Position numbers and translations under genes: made by a program
Shown here: positions 10,424 to 22,220 of the stretch, in pieces
How positions within the stretch are numbered: the stretch's first letter is position 1
Layout: each line of letters opens with the position of its first letter
Assembly: GCA_034509735.1 (NCBI GenBank)
Contig: JACGWO010000007.1
Span: forward strand, 26,006,046-26,070,045
Length of the DNA: 64,000 nucleotides
Direction of reading: 5' to 3'
Origin: Sesamum alatum
Taxonomy: Eukaryota > Streptophyta > Magnoliopsida > Lamiales > Pedaliaceae
The notes under the pieces: model-generated
Seen by the model: only the letters and a program-made list of their open reading frames with translations
What the model was told of the DNA's origin: nothing
The model's database searches: none

Positions 10424-13400
10424 ATGGACTCCGCACAGACTACAGCATCGGCGGCAGCTGCGACCGGCGGCGTTGCGGCGGGGGGAAACGGCATGATGAT
10501 CACACAATCCAACGATGCCTCGCCTGTGGATTCTTCCGCCACCATCGCCGGGACGGCCTCAACCCCAACGGACGATCAAAAGCAAAATTTGACTCAAGTC
10601 ATAAATTCAATCCAGAAAACCCTAGGCGTTCTCCACCAGCTCTATCTCACAGTATCCTCCTACAATGTCGCCGCGCAACTGCCCCTCCTCCAACGCCTGT
10701 AGTTAATTTCCCTTTTTTTATATTTATTTTAGTCAATTACACTCCGTTTGGCTTTATATCATTGTTTCTTAATGTTTGTTAATGATTTGCATTGAGGAAT
10801 TGAAGCCTTAATAGTGGGTTAGAAGTAATTTTGGTCGTTTGATTATTTTACATCAATTTCTGATTCCGTGACCGCAATTTCAAACTACTAATTTACTTGG
10901 ATTCCTTTTTCTGCTGGTGTAAAGAAATAATTTGGTGTTGGAGCTGGATAATATGACGAGACTGGCGGAAAAGTGTAACATTCAGGTGCCCATGGAGGTT
11001 CTGAAGTAAGGTTTTTATCTGTTGAGAAAGCTAATTTGGACGCGTGATTTATTCAATAGTTGTGTACTTAAGTTCAATTGTTATTTCACTAACGCTTTGC
11101 ATAAATATGGATATAGTTTGATCGATGACGGGAAGAATCCTGATGAATTTACACGGGATGTGTTGAATAGCTGCATTGCCAAGAATCAGATTACAAAAGG
11201 GAAGACAGATGCCTTCAAGGTTGGTCTTTTCTCTTTCGAATCTCATCCTTCCTTCTTTAGGCTGTATACAGATTATTTGATATTTAAACCAGTTCTATCT
11301 GCTTGTTGCATGTATTATGCTTAATTTCTTCTGAACTCTACACTTTTTAGGTCCTGCTGCTACTGATGTATGTGATCCAGTTACTTTAGGCAAAATCTGA
11401 GGTTGCACATCTACATATTTTTGTGACACTCACATTTATGTTCAGTAAATATGATATATTCTCATACTCCAAGAACTAATTTTAGATAGGAGCAAGAAAA
11501 TCTTAGATGGAAGCTGAGGATGAATTTGAATAATCCATATTGCAATTGTTGGCCAACTAGCCGAAGAAAAAAGGATTTGCAGTCTGAGTTTTCATTCTGC
11601 CACAAGGAGAAGGACTTTTAGTCGTTACTTTGTTTGTGCATCCGTCTGCAGTTCTGTATTCATGACTCCATCCATGCCCTATTGTTCATAAATCCTACAT
11701 TCCAAGTCTTTTTAACATTTGTCTTTCTAATTTCACCTGAGAGGAAGGGATTTCTTCTGAATTCAGTAGTTGCATTTACAGCAGAAATAGATCGGTCCTT
11801 GTAAATTTTCACCTCTTTTTATTGTATGTAAATCTGGTATTTCCAGATCATTGTCACTGCCATTCTCTTAATTTTAACATAACAGGACTTTGCTGCTTTT
11901 TTTTCTGACACAGGGCATGCGGAGGCACCTTCTTGAGGAACTGGAACAGGCATTTCCTGATGAGGTTGAAATTTATAGGGAGATACGTGCAGCATCTGCA
12001 GCTGTAAGTTATATCTTTTTCTATGTCATTTTGTCTGCATCAACTTTGTAAGTTTGTGATTGGACATAGTTGCTTTAAGGCATGCATGACTCTACTGTAT
12101 TGCAGTGTTCTTAGGCAAGTCTTTTCATCTTGGTATGACTTTTACGTGTTACCATATACATTTTCTCATGGTTAGGGCATGAATTCGTTGAAATTAAGAT
12201 TGCTGGAAAATCTACAAAAAAGTATGGCTTGAACTCATGAAATTTTAGATGTGGTGTCAATGTGGTTGGAAGCTGCGTAGAAAAGGGGCTTTTGATCTAT
12301 GGTATGGCCAAACAATGGTAAAGATTCTACTTTGTTCGCCATTATAGATGTAGATGTGAATGCCTTATAGTTGGAGTACTTCAGAATGAGTAATAATCTT
12401 CTTATGACCAATGAAATGAAAACCTTTCATCAAAAGTTGGTAAGCTTGAGATTTGATCTGTTCCGACTGCCAAATACCTACTTTAAGTAGATAGTATATA
12501 CAAGTGTTGAATGAACAGATTGAAAGTTGTATAGGAGTGGCTATGAACATTGCTGTTTAATTCCAACTTGCCATGGTTTACTTTTATCATTGCTTGTAAG
12601 TGAATCCTAAAATTCAGTCAATATTTGATGGACATTTAGAGTTCTAAGATGTTTTAGATTTTTAAATAACTTTCCAATCATCAAGTTGACGTCTCTTTCT
12701 ATTGTATTAATATTTGGAGTTTGACACGTGTGAGTAACAGAAAACATAGCTAGAAAAGGGCTATTTTAATAGCAGCATCCGGACTGCCTATATGAACTCA
12801 ATGTAGTTCTCCAGCATTTGATGGAAAATTAGACCTGTAAGATGTTTAAGATCCAGAAAAGCTTTTCCAACTATTAAATTGCTGTCTGCTCTATTATACC
12901 AACTTTCTATGACTTTGGTGCTTTAATCTGTTTGGTGTCCAAAATCTAATGAAATATCCACATCCAAATTCTGAGGGATTCTATTCATGAACAATTTTGA
13001 CAAATAATGTATTTCAGAAGCAAATGCCGCCATACAACAGTATGACCACAACTAAAGTTTTATTTGTATTACATTTAAAACCAAACAATTCAGAATGGAA
13101 ACCCAGAGTTTAAAGTACCTGAAATGGCTATGAGGTTTCACTTGACAGTTGACACTGGTCACACTGCGAAAATAAATTGTCATAGTGTCATTGCTTATAA
13201 ATTTCTGCTTTGGCTGCAATACACATTGGTTGATGCATTTTCCCTTCTCGACACAAATGGCGGCATTTGCTTACCACTCGACTGCTTCCAAGCCCAATAT
13301 ATCAACTATAATATCCTTTTCTTGGAGGCTGAGTGAAGTCATGATCTAGTTAAGTCACCAACTTGTCTTGTGTTATCTCTTTTTCCTTTTCCTGGGACAT

Positions 13401-13794
13401 GATAAGCACACTTAAAATCATTAAATAGTATTGAAGCAGGACTAACAATAAGTGGAGCTAACAGTGATATCAAGAAATGCGAAGATGTAACCTTAGTTGC
13501 AGAATCAATTAACTGTTGTTTGGTTGGGCTATATTTTAGTTATTTTAATAAGTCAGTCAAATTTGGACCAATGTTATTATACATAATTGTTAGAAAAAGT
13601 ACAAATAGTGTAAACAGAATTGTCAGATGTTCACATAGGATACTACCAGAAGTTCTCAACAAATGGTGTGCCCTTTCAGAGATTTGATTTCTATGCCCTA
13701 AATGTAATGCAACTTTATGCAGGAGGCCAAACGAGCTGCACAAGCACAAAGCATGCTACCAAATGGAGATGTGAAAGTAAAGACAGAGAACTGA
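10424..13794 (+). CDS. MED10: Mediator complex subunit 10 (five exons)
   Basis: Exons 10424-10698, 10925-11005, 11117-11219, 11914-12003 and 13723-13794, all with GT-AG borders, join in frame to 206 codons. The product links gene-specific activators to RNA polymerase II as part of the Mediator middle module in the nucleus. The N-terminus (about 1-50) is Ala/Gly/Thr-rich and variable. The conserved core starts near residue 53 (QKQNLTQVINSIQKTLGVL, HQLYLTVSS), continues with ELDNMTRLAEKCNIQVPMEV in exon 2 and LIDDGKNPDEFTRDVLNSC in exon 3, and exon 4 gives HLLEELEQAFPDEVE. These match plant MED10; Arabidopsis MED10 is about 186 residues. The ATG at 10424 starts the expected MDS- N-terminus. The last intron is 1.7 kb and transposon-poor. 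No defects are visible, so the gene looks functional. Confidence 0.95.
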
Positions 13795-13939
13795 GAAGCA
13801 TGGTTGATTCAGTAGTCAAGTTATAAGTTTGAGGTTTGTTCAGCTAGGACTTGTCAATAAGTAAACTCCACAGTAGCATTTATGTACAATTCTGTAATGA
13901 CATTATGAAACATAATTATCTGGTTCCTGTTGAAGCTTA

Positions 13940-13945
13940 AATAAA
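13940..13945 (+). terminator. Polyadenylation signal candidate for MED10
   Basis: AATAAA lies 146 bases after the MED10 stop codon, a normal 3' UTR distance. A single hexamer is weak evidence in AT-rich plant DNA. Confidence 0.35.
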
Positions 13946-15585
13946 ACTTAATTGAAAGTATACTTGATGGACAGATTACATAGGCATAAAAAAGATGAAG
14001 ACTTTTATTTGGGATATGTAACTTGTGATTTCCGCATGATTACCTAGATAAGACAAAGGAAAAGAAGAGGAAATCTGAAAAGAGTTTTGATCTATTGATT
14101 TATCATGATCTGTTCGACTGATACATAACATTTACCTTTTGGACCTAGAGATTGGACATTCTATTCTTTAAAGTTGGCTGAGTTGTTTCTCTCTCTTTTC
14201 TTCTCTTTAATCATACACTTGATAATGGCCACAGAAACTCAAATTGATAAATAATTTTGTCTTCGTTATCCTAGGACATATACGAAGTGGTATGACTAAA
14301 TGTGCTGTTTGAGACGCCGTACTTACTGAACCTAAGTCTCATTCTAGGAAGTATGAGTAAGAACTCACCTCTTCTGTTGATTTTAATCTGGTTTCAACTT
14401 TGTATCATGTGTAAAGTAGGTCAATTTTGCAAAAACATGAGTTGTATGGTGATTAACACCATCGTTCGCAAACCTGGAAATGGTGACATCCCATGGTTAG
14501 TAATGGTTTCTAAAAGTAAGTTATATGTCCAAGTAAAATGGGTGTTTATAAGCTGGACAAGAGGTGGGGGCTGAGAGGATGGGTTTGAAGGATGTTTATA
14601 AACCCACGGGAAAGAATTAGTGCCGCCTGTTATTCAGATTTCTTTTTCTTTCCCATTTAATTACTCATTCTAGTTTGCTCCAGAGTATGGAGTAAAACTA
14701 AGAACCATGTTATGGTTATGCTTACAGCATTCAGAGGTTACTGCAACTTCTTTACTATATATAGTAAAAATCATCTTGTGGAATCAGTTCATTTATCTGT
14801 GCGATCTTGATCTTTATTTGGTTTTGTAATGTGCACTGATTGGCATGAGGTCTATACCTAAGATATAAGTCTAACTAGAAAACTGTGTGCCTTCTGTGGT
14901 TTCTGAGGGATGGCGTACTTTTGCTGTTTCTGATGAACTTTTCATGTACGAATGTGATGGGGCACTTCACTTTGTTCATCAGAGTCGGATTACCATCTGT
15001 TGCGGACTATCTTTATATGAGAAGTTTGCAGAGACGGTTGTTTTTATTCAGACAATTGAGGTCCAATAGAAAGAAAGAAAACATTGAAATATGTCGTGTC
15101 TTAAATAATGTAAATGAATACACTGCAGGTCAATGTACAAGGACACATTTGGAAAGTATCACCTATTCACTTGCAGGATAATCGATTCACTGCCTTTTTC
15201 TTACAACTCTTCCGCTAATATTGTCCATTGCTCTCTGCCATATTTCTGTTGCGTCTGCGCATAAGTGCAGTCTTTCTACCTGTTTGCATTTGTTTCTGTC
15301 TCACGTCTTTGTATTACTTGGAGTACTTAAGTGTCACATGAGATTGGATTATAAGAATAGAATCATACTGTTTAAAAACTATCATGCAAATCCTGGATTC
15401 TGCCCTTATGAAGTCATGATCATGATCCATCTCAAGAAACTGGATGCTGTCCCCTTGAAAGATGGGGGCTTTCAACTGACAATAAATATGGAAGGCATAA
15501 ACTGTATCATTTATGTGCTCTAGTTCTCAATACTCAATGCTCTAAGGATTTATCACATAAACATCCTCACTCTATAATTTCAAAA
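13946..15585. other. Convergent intergenic spacer between MED10 and the HD-Zip gene
   Basis: Only short open frames (up to about 100 codons) without family features. It must hold both 3' UTRs; no transposon was recognised. Confidence 0.45.
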
Positions 15586-16290
15586 CTAGAAGTTCCACCA
15601 CTGTGAACCGCTGCCAGTGTTATCAAGAAAGGTACAAGACTCAAAGCTGCCTCCATTTTCTGGTGATGCTAAGGAACCTTCAGCAATCCGGGCCATATTC
15701 AAAACATCAGCTTCCTCCTCCAGGTAACCAACTTTTCTGTTCAAATCACTGCATGTGGGCATGCATAGCTCCTGGGTGTTAATGTCTAGTAGAAGTCTTG
15801 GATCGGAACTTGATAATGTTATATGGTTCTTATTGTCATGTTCCTCACCGTCTCCGTTGTCCGCCAATCGTCTGAGTCTGTCTACCTGCCAATTATGGGA
15901 GATTGTTATTTAATTAGTTAACTGGTATAGAGAAGTATAAAATAGCTTGTAATTGTTAATGCACATGAAGAATTAGAATTTCTCTACCTGGATGAGTAGG
16001 TTCTGGTTCTCCTTCCTCAGTGCTTCGAACTGGGAAGCTAACTTATCATAGTTTGATTTAAGCATGCTGTATTCTTGCTCGATTTGCTTAGATTTTGATC
16101 TAGCTCTTTTGTTCTGGAACCATATTGCGACCTGTCGAGGTTGCAGCCCAAGCTTGTTAGCTAGGTGCTGTTTGAGGCGTAGCTCCGGTCTCGACTCCGT
16201 CTCAAACATGGTTTCCAGTGACTTGATCTGGTCATCACTGAATCTTCTCCTGTTGCTGTGCTTGCTGCTCTTCTTAATACTACCAGACAT
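15586..16290 (-). CDS. HD-Zip class I transcription factor, ATHB-7/ATHB-12-like
   Basis: Exon 1 is 16290-15988 and exon 2 is 15885-15586, with a 102-base GT-AG intron; together they encode 200 residues. The homeodomain spans about residues 13-69 (RRRFSDDQIKSLETMFE; helix 3 QVAIWFQNKRAR). The leucine zipper follows directly with hydrophobic heptad positions I70, L77, L84, L91, L98 and, across the intron, L105. The C-terminus ends QWWNF, like the aromatic tail of class I HD-Zips. Class I members bind CAATNATTG as dimers; the ATHB-7/12 branch responds to abscisic acid and drought. The start is the ATG at 16290: the frame extends upstream only through non-ATG codons to a TGA. The usual Trp after RAR is Ser here (RARSK). 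Subgroup assignment is from sequence resemblance only. Confidence 0.92.
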
Positions 16291-16417
16291 GAATTCTAGC
16301 TTTTGCTCACTCTCTTCCAACTTCTTAGGATGCTTTCAAGGCCTTGTTTGTTGTGGCTGATTTATTTGGCTGAGTGAAGGCACTGTTTGCTAGTGCAGCT
16401 TTGAGGTCTAACAGAAT

Positions 16418-16520
16418 AAGACGTGTTGTATATCTAGATACTTGGTGGGCCTTGAGGTAGCAGTAGCACTCATGCCGTAAGATGCCAGGTGTCAGCTTGC
16501 TCATATAAGTCCTATTTTGT
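16418..16520 (-). promoter_or_regulatory. Putative HD-Zip promoter region
   Basis: On the - strand a TATA-like CTTATATGA lies about 210 bases before the ATG, and an ACGTGT core (seen on the + strand near 16421) resembles an abscisic-acid response element core. Both are short motifs; the link to stress regulation is inference from the gene family. Confidence 0.3.
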
Positions 16521-19145
16521 GGTCAGGGTTTTAATTAATTTCATATTTATTCACTCTGTTCAGGGAAAAAAAATTAAAAATCTACACTAGGATTAAGAAA
16601 TTCAAGAGTGTTTATGGAAATCTAGAATATTAAGACAAAATTGACCTAAAAATAGGTTTAGGGCTCCAATAGAATATGCAATACAGGTCCCATCTTGATA
16701 TTATAGAATATGACTGAGTTCTTGTACCTAGTTTTTGAGATAGGACCTAAGGTCATATTATCAGAGCCATTCACTGCTTTTGTATGTCGCGATTATGGTG
16801 TCCGAATTATTGAAGTATTACTTTGAGCTAGGTTATCTACTACAAAATCCACCTATATAAGTGGTGGATATGGATATCGTCGTGTTCGTTTGGGTCTGAT
16901 CTTGCACAATCCGACCAAGTTGGGTGTTGGGGCGCAAAGAGTTCAAGGTAACGGCCAATTGATAGCCAGCGATCGCTTCTCCTATTTGTGAACGTCGTGC
17001 ATGGGTTGCACATGGTCAATGTAAATTCGAGCTAGGTTAAGCTAGCATAGAACTATGGCGACTCGGTCTACTGAGTCTAGGTTGTGACGCAGCGTTATGG
17101 GATATTGATGTGGAGTTTATATGACATCGATTCTGCCACTTTAATAGTTGGATCAAAGGTGGGTAGGATTCTATTAACGTCATATCGACTATTAGACTTG
17201 TAATGATTCAAATCTTATTAACCTTCCCTCAACTTTTGGATAGGATTATGAAGAGTAGGATAGATGTTTGGAGGGAGTATAGGACAGTGGGAATTTCAGG
17301 GGTGAGAGGGACAGGAATTGAATGTCAAGATAAGGCTCCTTTAGAAACAATAAACATATGATGAGTACAACATGTCAAAAATAAGGCAAAAGCAGATTTC
17401 ACTGTCTTCCGGATGTAGACTGACACGTTGTATCGAGTCGTTTGCAACAAGACAACAGTAGACCTTTTGCTGTCTGGCGAAATCCAATGCCCTTATGCCA
17501 ATGTGGCCCTCTGATTGAGATTTCTTGCTGCTTACGCGCCCTCTTTCTCTTGGAGATTTCAAATGTTTCATTGCCACTTGGCACCTGGTTTGTGCTTGCG
17601 TTTATTATTAGGTTACGGAGATTGGAAGGGAAATCTTTTAGGTTATGTTCGGATGGACGAATTTGGTGTTAAAAGTTTTTGAGTTTAGAATAACATTTTT
17701 TTTTAATTTATTTGGATAATTTCTTATTACAAAGTGTTTCATATTCTTATTTGAGCAACTATTATAATATATTTCAAATTCATTTAATATGAAGTTGATT
17801 TGGGGGTGACCTTCTGAAGATTGTACACATATCTACTACCGCAATTCTATTTCAAACTGCGGGGCGAATTATTCTATTTCAAACTGCAGGGTGGTCAAGA
17901 TTCGCGTGTTTTTATTTAGGATGCCTAATCCTGATTCGGTCCGAAATTCAAGTATGTATGGACTTGCCGTGACCAATTGATTCTTTCTAAATTTGCGATT
18001 CATGTGAAATCTCATAACTAGCAAATTTATAAATATTTGTTCTACATGTCTGAAGTAAAATTTTTGCTACTTTAATATTTGTTTACGATCTGGAACATTT
18101 CTCCTATACGACCTCTCTAACTTGGATATCGGAGGGGTATATCTGAGGTCCTTTGATGTCATTTATTATAATTTTCTATCTTGTACGTCTTCAATTGAAA
18201 GGAAATTGGGCATATTCAATTTATGTGGGAAACATATTTCATACCAGGACGTAAACACTATTTGAGATAAAATTTACATACATCAAAAGTCAATTTAAAT
18301 AATTTATTTCAACTTTTTACTTCCCGAATCCCAATAATTCCATTCAAATGTAGCATTCGAGTTTCTGAGAAGAAAAAGAAAATAACGAAATTCAACTTCA
18401 AATACATAGCTAATTATCTGATACCATAATACGCATTTGAAGCGCCATTTAAATGCTCCTATTTACTACTTTTGTGGGTTTTCCACGAAGTTTATACGAT
18501 CTAAAAGACACGAAGCTTTAACACACAGCACAAATCCAATGTACGACTGATACGATCCAACGGCTGAGAAGCAGACACTCATGTCGCGTCCCTAAGGTAG
18601 GTTTCAGTGTTGCTGGATTTAAGACAAGAATCTGTAGCAGAATTTGTTGTTTTGTTGGAAAGTAAGTCTGCGTGGGGACTATACGTGAGAAAGTAGAGAA
18701 GTTCGTTCACATAGACTCTGAGTGGAAACACGTTCACACCCTCATATCGACACGTTCACTCTCTCATATCACAGTGTTGTGGGCGCTCAATTGGCCAAAT
18801 GTACGGTGAGTGTGGAAGTCTTTGTTTCGCCATTGCTTGAATTCATGGAAAAGATTGAGGTTTGTGATGGATGTTAAAGCAAAGGCTGAGGGAGTAGTGG
18901 ATCTAAATCAAATGCATAAATCGTTTTAATGTTGGGAATTAGTCCTTTGTTTGATTTTGTTTTCTTTATCGATTTTCAGTTTTAAGTGAAAAATATATGT
19001 CAGTAAATTTTTGTATTATAATGAAAATACGTCGTGATTAATTGATGAGTTTGTATTGACGGTATATGGTTTTTATTTAATGGGATGTTGGTTTTATCTT
19101 TTTATTGTGAGTGGTATCAAATCAAATGTTCATTTTTTGTTTAAA
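16521..19145. other. Intergenic stretch with unassigned short ORFs
   Basis: No recognised gene. A - strand frame at 17341-17577 (78 codons, ATG start) reads GHIGIRALDFARQQKVYCCL and could be a decayed gene fragment; no family could be named. Two near-identical 18-20-base words (ATTCTATTTCAAACTGC) lie at about 17844 and 17871. GATCCAACGGCTGAGA near 18553 resembles promoter DNA, but no reading frame follows. Confidence 0.35.
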
Positions 19146-19421
19146 TCAGCCGTCGTGACACGTCCTTCCTGTGTGCATTTTATGCTTTAAAATATATTAT
19201 AAATAAGAGTAAAATATATAAACTAACACATCACATATAAAAAAAAAAAGAAAAGAAAGAAAAAATTAATTTATGAATTAATATTAAATTTAGAAAGTTG
19301 AATAAAGTAGTTATCATATTAATTGAAGGTTATTTTTGGTATTACAAAAAAGTGGAACGACGGTATCATTAATCCCCATTTGTGAGTAAAAATAAAACTT
19401 TTTTTTATATAATAATATAGA
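19146..19421 (-). mobile_element. Non-autonomous Helitron-like element, copy A
   Basis: On the + strand it runs from CAGCCGTCGTGACACG to AATAATATAGA before a T. It shares GAGTAAAATATATAAACTAACACAT, spread in two blocks, and TTTGTGAGTAA with copies B and C. No ORF. The terminal CTAG has mutated to TCAG here. Confidence 0.5.
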
Positions 19422-19609
19422 TGAAATTGACAGTTATATTTTTTTTATTGATTTAAAAATTGTTAGTGGTATCATATAAAAGCATTATGAGAAAACTATA
19501 TTATTAGTTTATAATTTTAATGGTCGGAAAAATTTTATACGTATGTAAAATGTATGTGGGAACACGTCTAAATAAATTGTTTTCATTTTTACCACGGTAA
19601 CGAAAACTG

Positions 19610-19685
19610 AAAACTGAAAGCCTCAAACCTAGGTGCTTTCCAGTGAGAGAGTGGTCTCACACCACTCCACTAAATACATTTTTTT
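19610..19685 (-). repeat. tRNA-derived SINE-like fragment, copy 1
   Basis: On the - strand an A-box-like TAGTGGAGTGG (19672-19662) fits the consensus TRGYNNANNGG. A B-box-like GGTTTGAGGCT (19629-19619) follows 32 bases later. A similar copy is on the + strand at 21880-22220. Ends and tail are not visible, so this is only a probable polymerase III-type repeat. Confidence 0.4.
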
Positions 19686-20139
19686 ATTCATTTGAAATAT
19701 TACTTAATGTTAAAATCAAAATAAAAACTGCCCCTCATCGTACGTGGATTTTTCGTACATGTATAAAGTAGAATATGGGTTAGTTACTCCAAATAATATG
19801 TAGATACACCAAAGGCTCCCTCATGCTTTATTGATATTTAGTATACGTGGCACACTCAAATGTATGTACAAGAATTAATTTTTTAAAATAATTATTATTT
19901 TAAAAATATATTAATTAGATTAAAAATATTTAAAAAATGTAAAAAAATCGTGAGAAATATTGAAGAAAAATGAGAGAAAAAAAGAGAAGTGGAAATTGAG
20001 AGGAAAAAAATGGAATGTTGAGAGGAGAGAGAGAAATGAGAAATTGAGAAGAGAGAGAGAGAAATTAATAAAATATTAAAAATAAAAAAAATTACAGACC
20101 ATAAAATTGAAGACACCAATAGGGTGCTCTTCAATTATA

Positions 20140-20394
20140 CTAGCCGTCGTGTCTGTGACACGCCGTTTCTGCAAGCATATAAAATAATATTGCATGCTTT
20201 AAAATGATTGTAAATATAAATAAGAAATCTATATATATATATATATAAACTGACACATTACATTAAAAAAAAAAAGAAAGAAAGAAAAGAAAAGAAAACT
20301 AACTTCAGGGTTATTATTGTCATAACAAAAAAAAATTGGTGTCGCGGTGTCATAAACAACCAAATGTGAGTAAGAAATGTATTTTCTTTATATA
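20140..20394 (-). mobile_element. Helitron-like element, copy B
   Basis: Starts CTAGCCGTCGTG and shares the AACTAACTTCAGGGTTATT and ATGTGAGTAAGAAATG blocks. It is interrupted near its TATA-rich end by copy C at 20395; a possible remaining end (TTAGTATACATATAG) follows at 20660. Confidence 0.5.
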
Positions 20395-20659
20395 CTAGCC
20401 GTCGTGACACGCCGTTCCTGTGTGCATATAATAAATAACTTTATCCGCTTTAAAGTATATTATAAATAAGAGTAAAATATATAAACTAACACATTACATA
20501 AAAAAAAAGGAAAGAAAAAAAAATTAATTTATCAATTAATATAAAATTTCAAAAGTTGAATAAAATAGTTATCATTTCAATTGAGGGTTATTTTTGGCAT
20601 TACAAAAAAGTTGTGCGGCGATGATAAAAAAGGAATTTCTTTTTATATAGTAGTATAGA
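20395..20659 (-). mobile_element. Helitron-like element, copy C
   Basis: From CTAGCCGTCGTGACACGCCG to AGTAGTATAGA, flanked by A on the left and T on the right, as expected for Helitron insertion into AT. 265 bp, no ORF. A hairpin-capable GTCGTGACACG lies next to the CTAG end. No rolling-circle replicase gene is in the window. Confidence 0.55.
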
Positions 20660-21113
20660 TTAGTATACATATAGTACTAATAAGTGTGGGACACTCGATG
20701 TATGTGCATAAATTTTAAAAAAATATTTTGAATAAACTATATTATATTTATTTTTAACAGAGTGAAAAATTACCTAATATATATTTATAAGATAATATTA
20801 TAAGATAAGAATGCATGAGAAAGAGGGAATGAGTGTAGAAGTTTAATTAATTTAATTTTAAAAAAAAATGACAGACCAATTAATTTGGACACCAAATTAA
20901 CTCTCTACAATAATACGTAGTCTAGATAGATATAGTAAAATGTATATATGGGAAAAATATTCAATATTTAGTGTATGATTTTTTGTTGAATATTGTGATA
21001 AAAACATTGGCCTATTGATATAGAAATGTATTTTATATAAACAAAGTATAAATGTAAAAAGAATTGTTTGAGAAAAAAAAAAAAACAATTTATCGAGATA
21101 TTATTTTATATAT
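20660..21113. other. AT-rich stretch, no gene seen
   Basis: Low-complexity AT-rich DNA only. Confidence 0.4.
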
Positions 21114-21116
21114 ATA

Positions 21117-21558
21117 CACTAAAAAAAAGAAGATTAACGACAAAAGAATCTAGTGATAATTTTAATATTGTCAATAATTATATATATATTTAGTGACAAG
21201 AATGTTTATTTTGTCATAATAATGAATTTTATGATTTTAATAATTACTATTATTTTGTAAAAAATATTATTAATGACAAAAGAATGAGCACAAAGTTGTC
21301 ACTAAATACAATTAGTGACTCATGTATAGTAAGAACCTAGTGATATAAATAATTGTTATCACTATATCGTGTTGTCACTAAGTTGTCACTATAGATGAGT
21401 CACTAATTGTATTTAGTGACAACTTTATACATAATTTTTGTCACTAATAATTATATAATGATAAGATAAAAAATATTGTCACTTAATATATATTTTTAGT
21501 GACAACTTTAAAATTATCATTTAGTATTTTGTCACTAGTATCATATTTTCTTGTAATG
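21117..21558. mobile_element. CACTA-type MITE
   Basis: Starts CACTAAAAAAAAG and ends TTTTCTTGTAATG (a one-base change from the usual GTAGTG), flanked by a 3-bp duplication ATA on both sides. The inside is filled with direct and inverted copies of TTAGTGACAA/TTGTCACTAA, the subterminal repeats typical of CACTA elements. 442 bp, no ORF. Confidence 0.65.
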
Positions 21559-21879
21559 ATATTTCTAATCATAATTACATCTAAATTATAAATAAACTAT
21601 TTACACATATGGTATTATTATTTGAGTTATGATTATGATTCAATTTAAGGATAACTATATATCAAATTAATATTTCGTAAATTATTAACCAATTTTACGA
21701 GGCGATTCCTAATTTTCTTTATTAAAATATGGGTTCAATCTCTTTACCCAAATTCAATAACTAATATACGAAAAATCCACATAGGATGAGAGTCAATTTT
21801 GTCACATCAGTTATTCAAAACCATCGATGCCTTCTGGTGAATGAGTTGTAAGTAACATTTCGAGTGAATTAAAAGCTAA

Positions 21880-22220
21880 AAAATGTATCTAGTGGAGTGA
21901 TGTGAGATCACTTTTTCACTGAAAAAAATGCGAGGAACCCCTCATAATATTGTAAATGTGCAAATTAATTTTCTATAAAAATAAAATAATAATTTATTTT
22001 TCTTTATTTTTTAAAATAAATTAATTTATCTTCCAGTTTTGTTTAAAATAGAGCAATTTATCTCTTTAGACAGGGCGTAAAGTGCTCCATTTTAAATAGC
22101 ACAGGGAGGTAAATTGCTATTTATTTTTTATAGGAGTAATTTATTCATTTGCAATATCACATGAAGGTAAATTGCATTAAATCCCTTTTTCACCAAAGGC
22201 ACCTAGATTTAAGTCCTCTC
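21880..22220 (+). repeat. SINE-like fragment, copy 2, split by a foldback element
   Basis: A-box-like TAGTGGAGTGA at 21890-21900. The homology to copy 1 (GTGTGAGACCACT type) stops at the foldback insertion and resumes after 22193 with AAAGGCACCTAGATTTAAG, whose GATTTAAGTCC sits where the B box is expected. Confidence 0.4.
21920..22184. mobile_element. Foldback MITE, copy 2 (9-bp TSD)
   Basis: A 265-bp palindrome with TTTATCTTCCAG/GGGAGGTAAATTGC arms. It is flanked by the perfect 9-bp direct repeat CTTTTTCAC (21911-21919 and 22185-22193). The TSD length fits the Mutator superfamily. Confidence 0.75.

Noticed and set aside
10291..10545. - strand ORF over MED10 exon 1
   Set aside because: Antisense of a clearly coding exon; no motif of its own.
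14885..15523. ORFs of 60-100 codons between MED10 and the HD-Zip gene
   Set aside because: No recognisable domain, no splice or frame support, chance length for this DNA.
16288..16320. Longer HD-Zip N-terminus starting at 16320
   Set aside because: That codon is TTG, not ATG; the first ATG in frame is at 16290 and a TGA lies a short way upstream.
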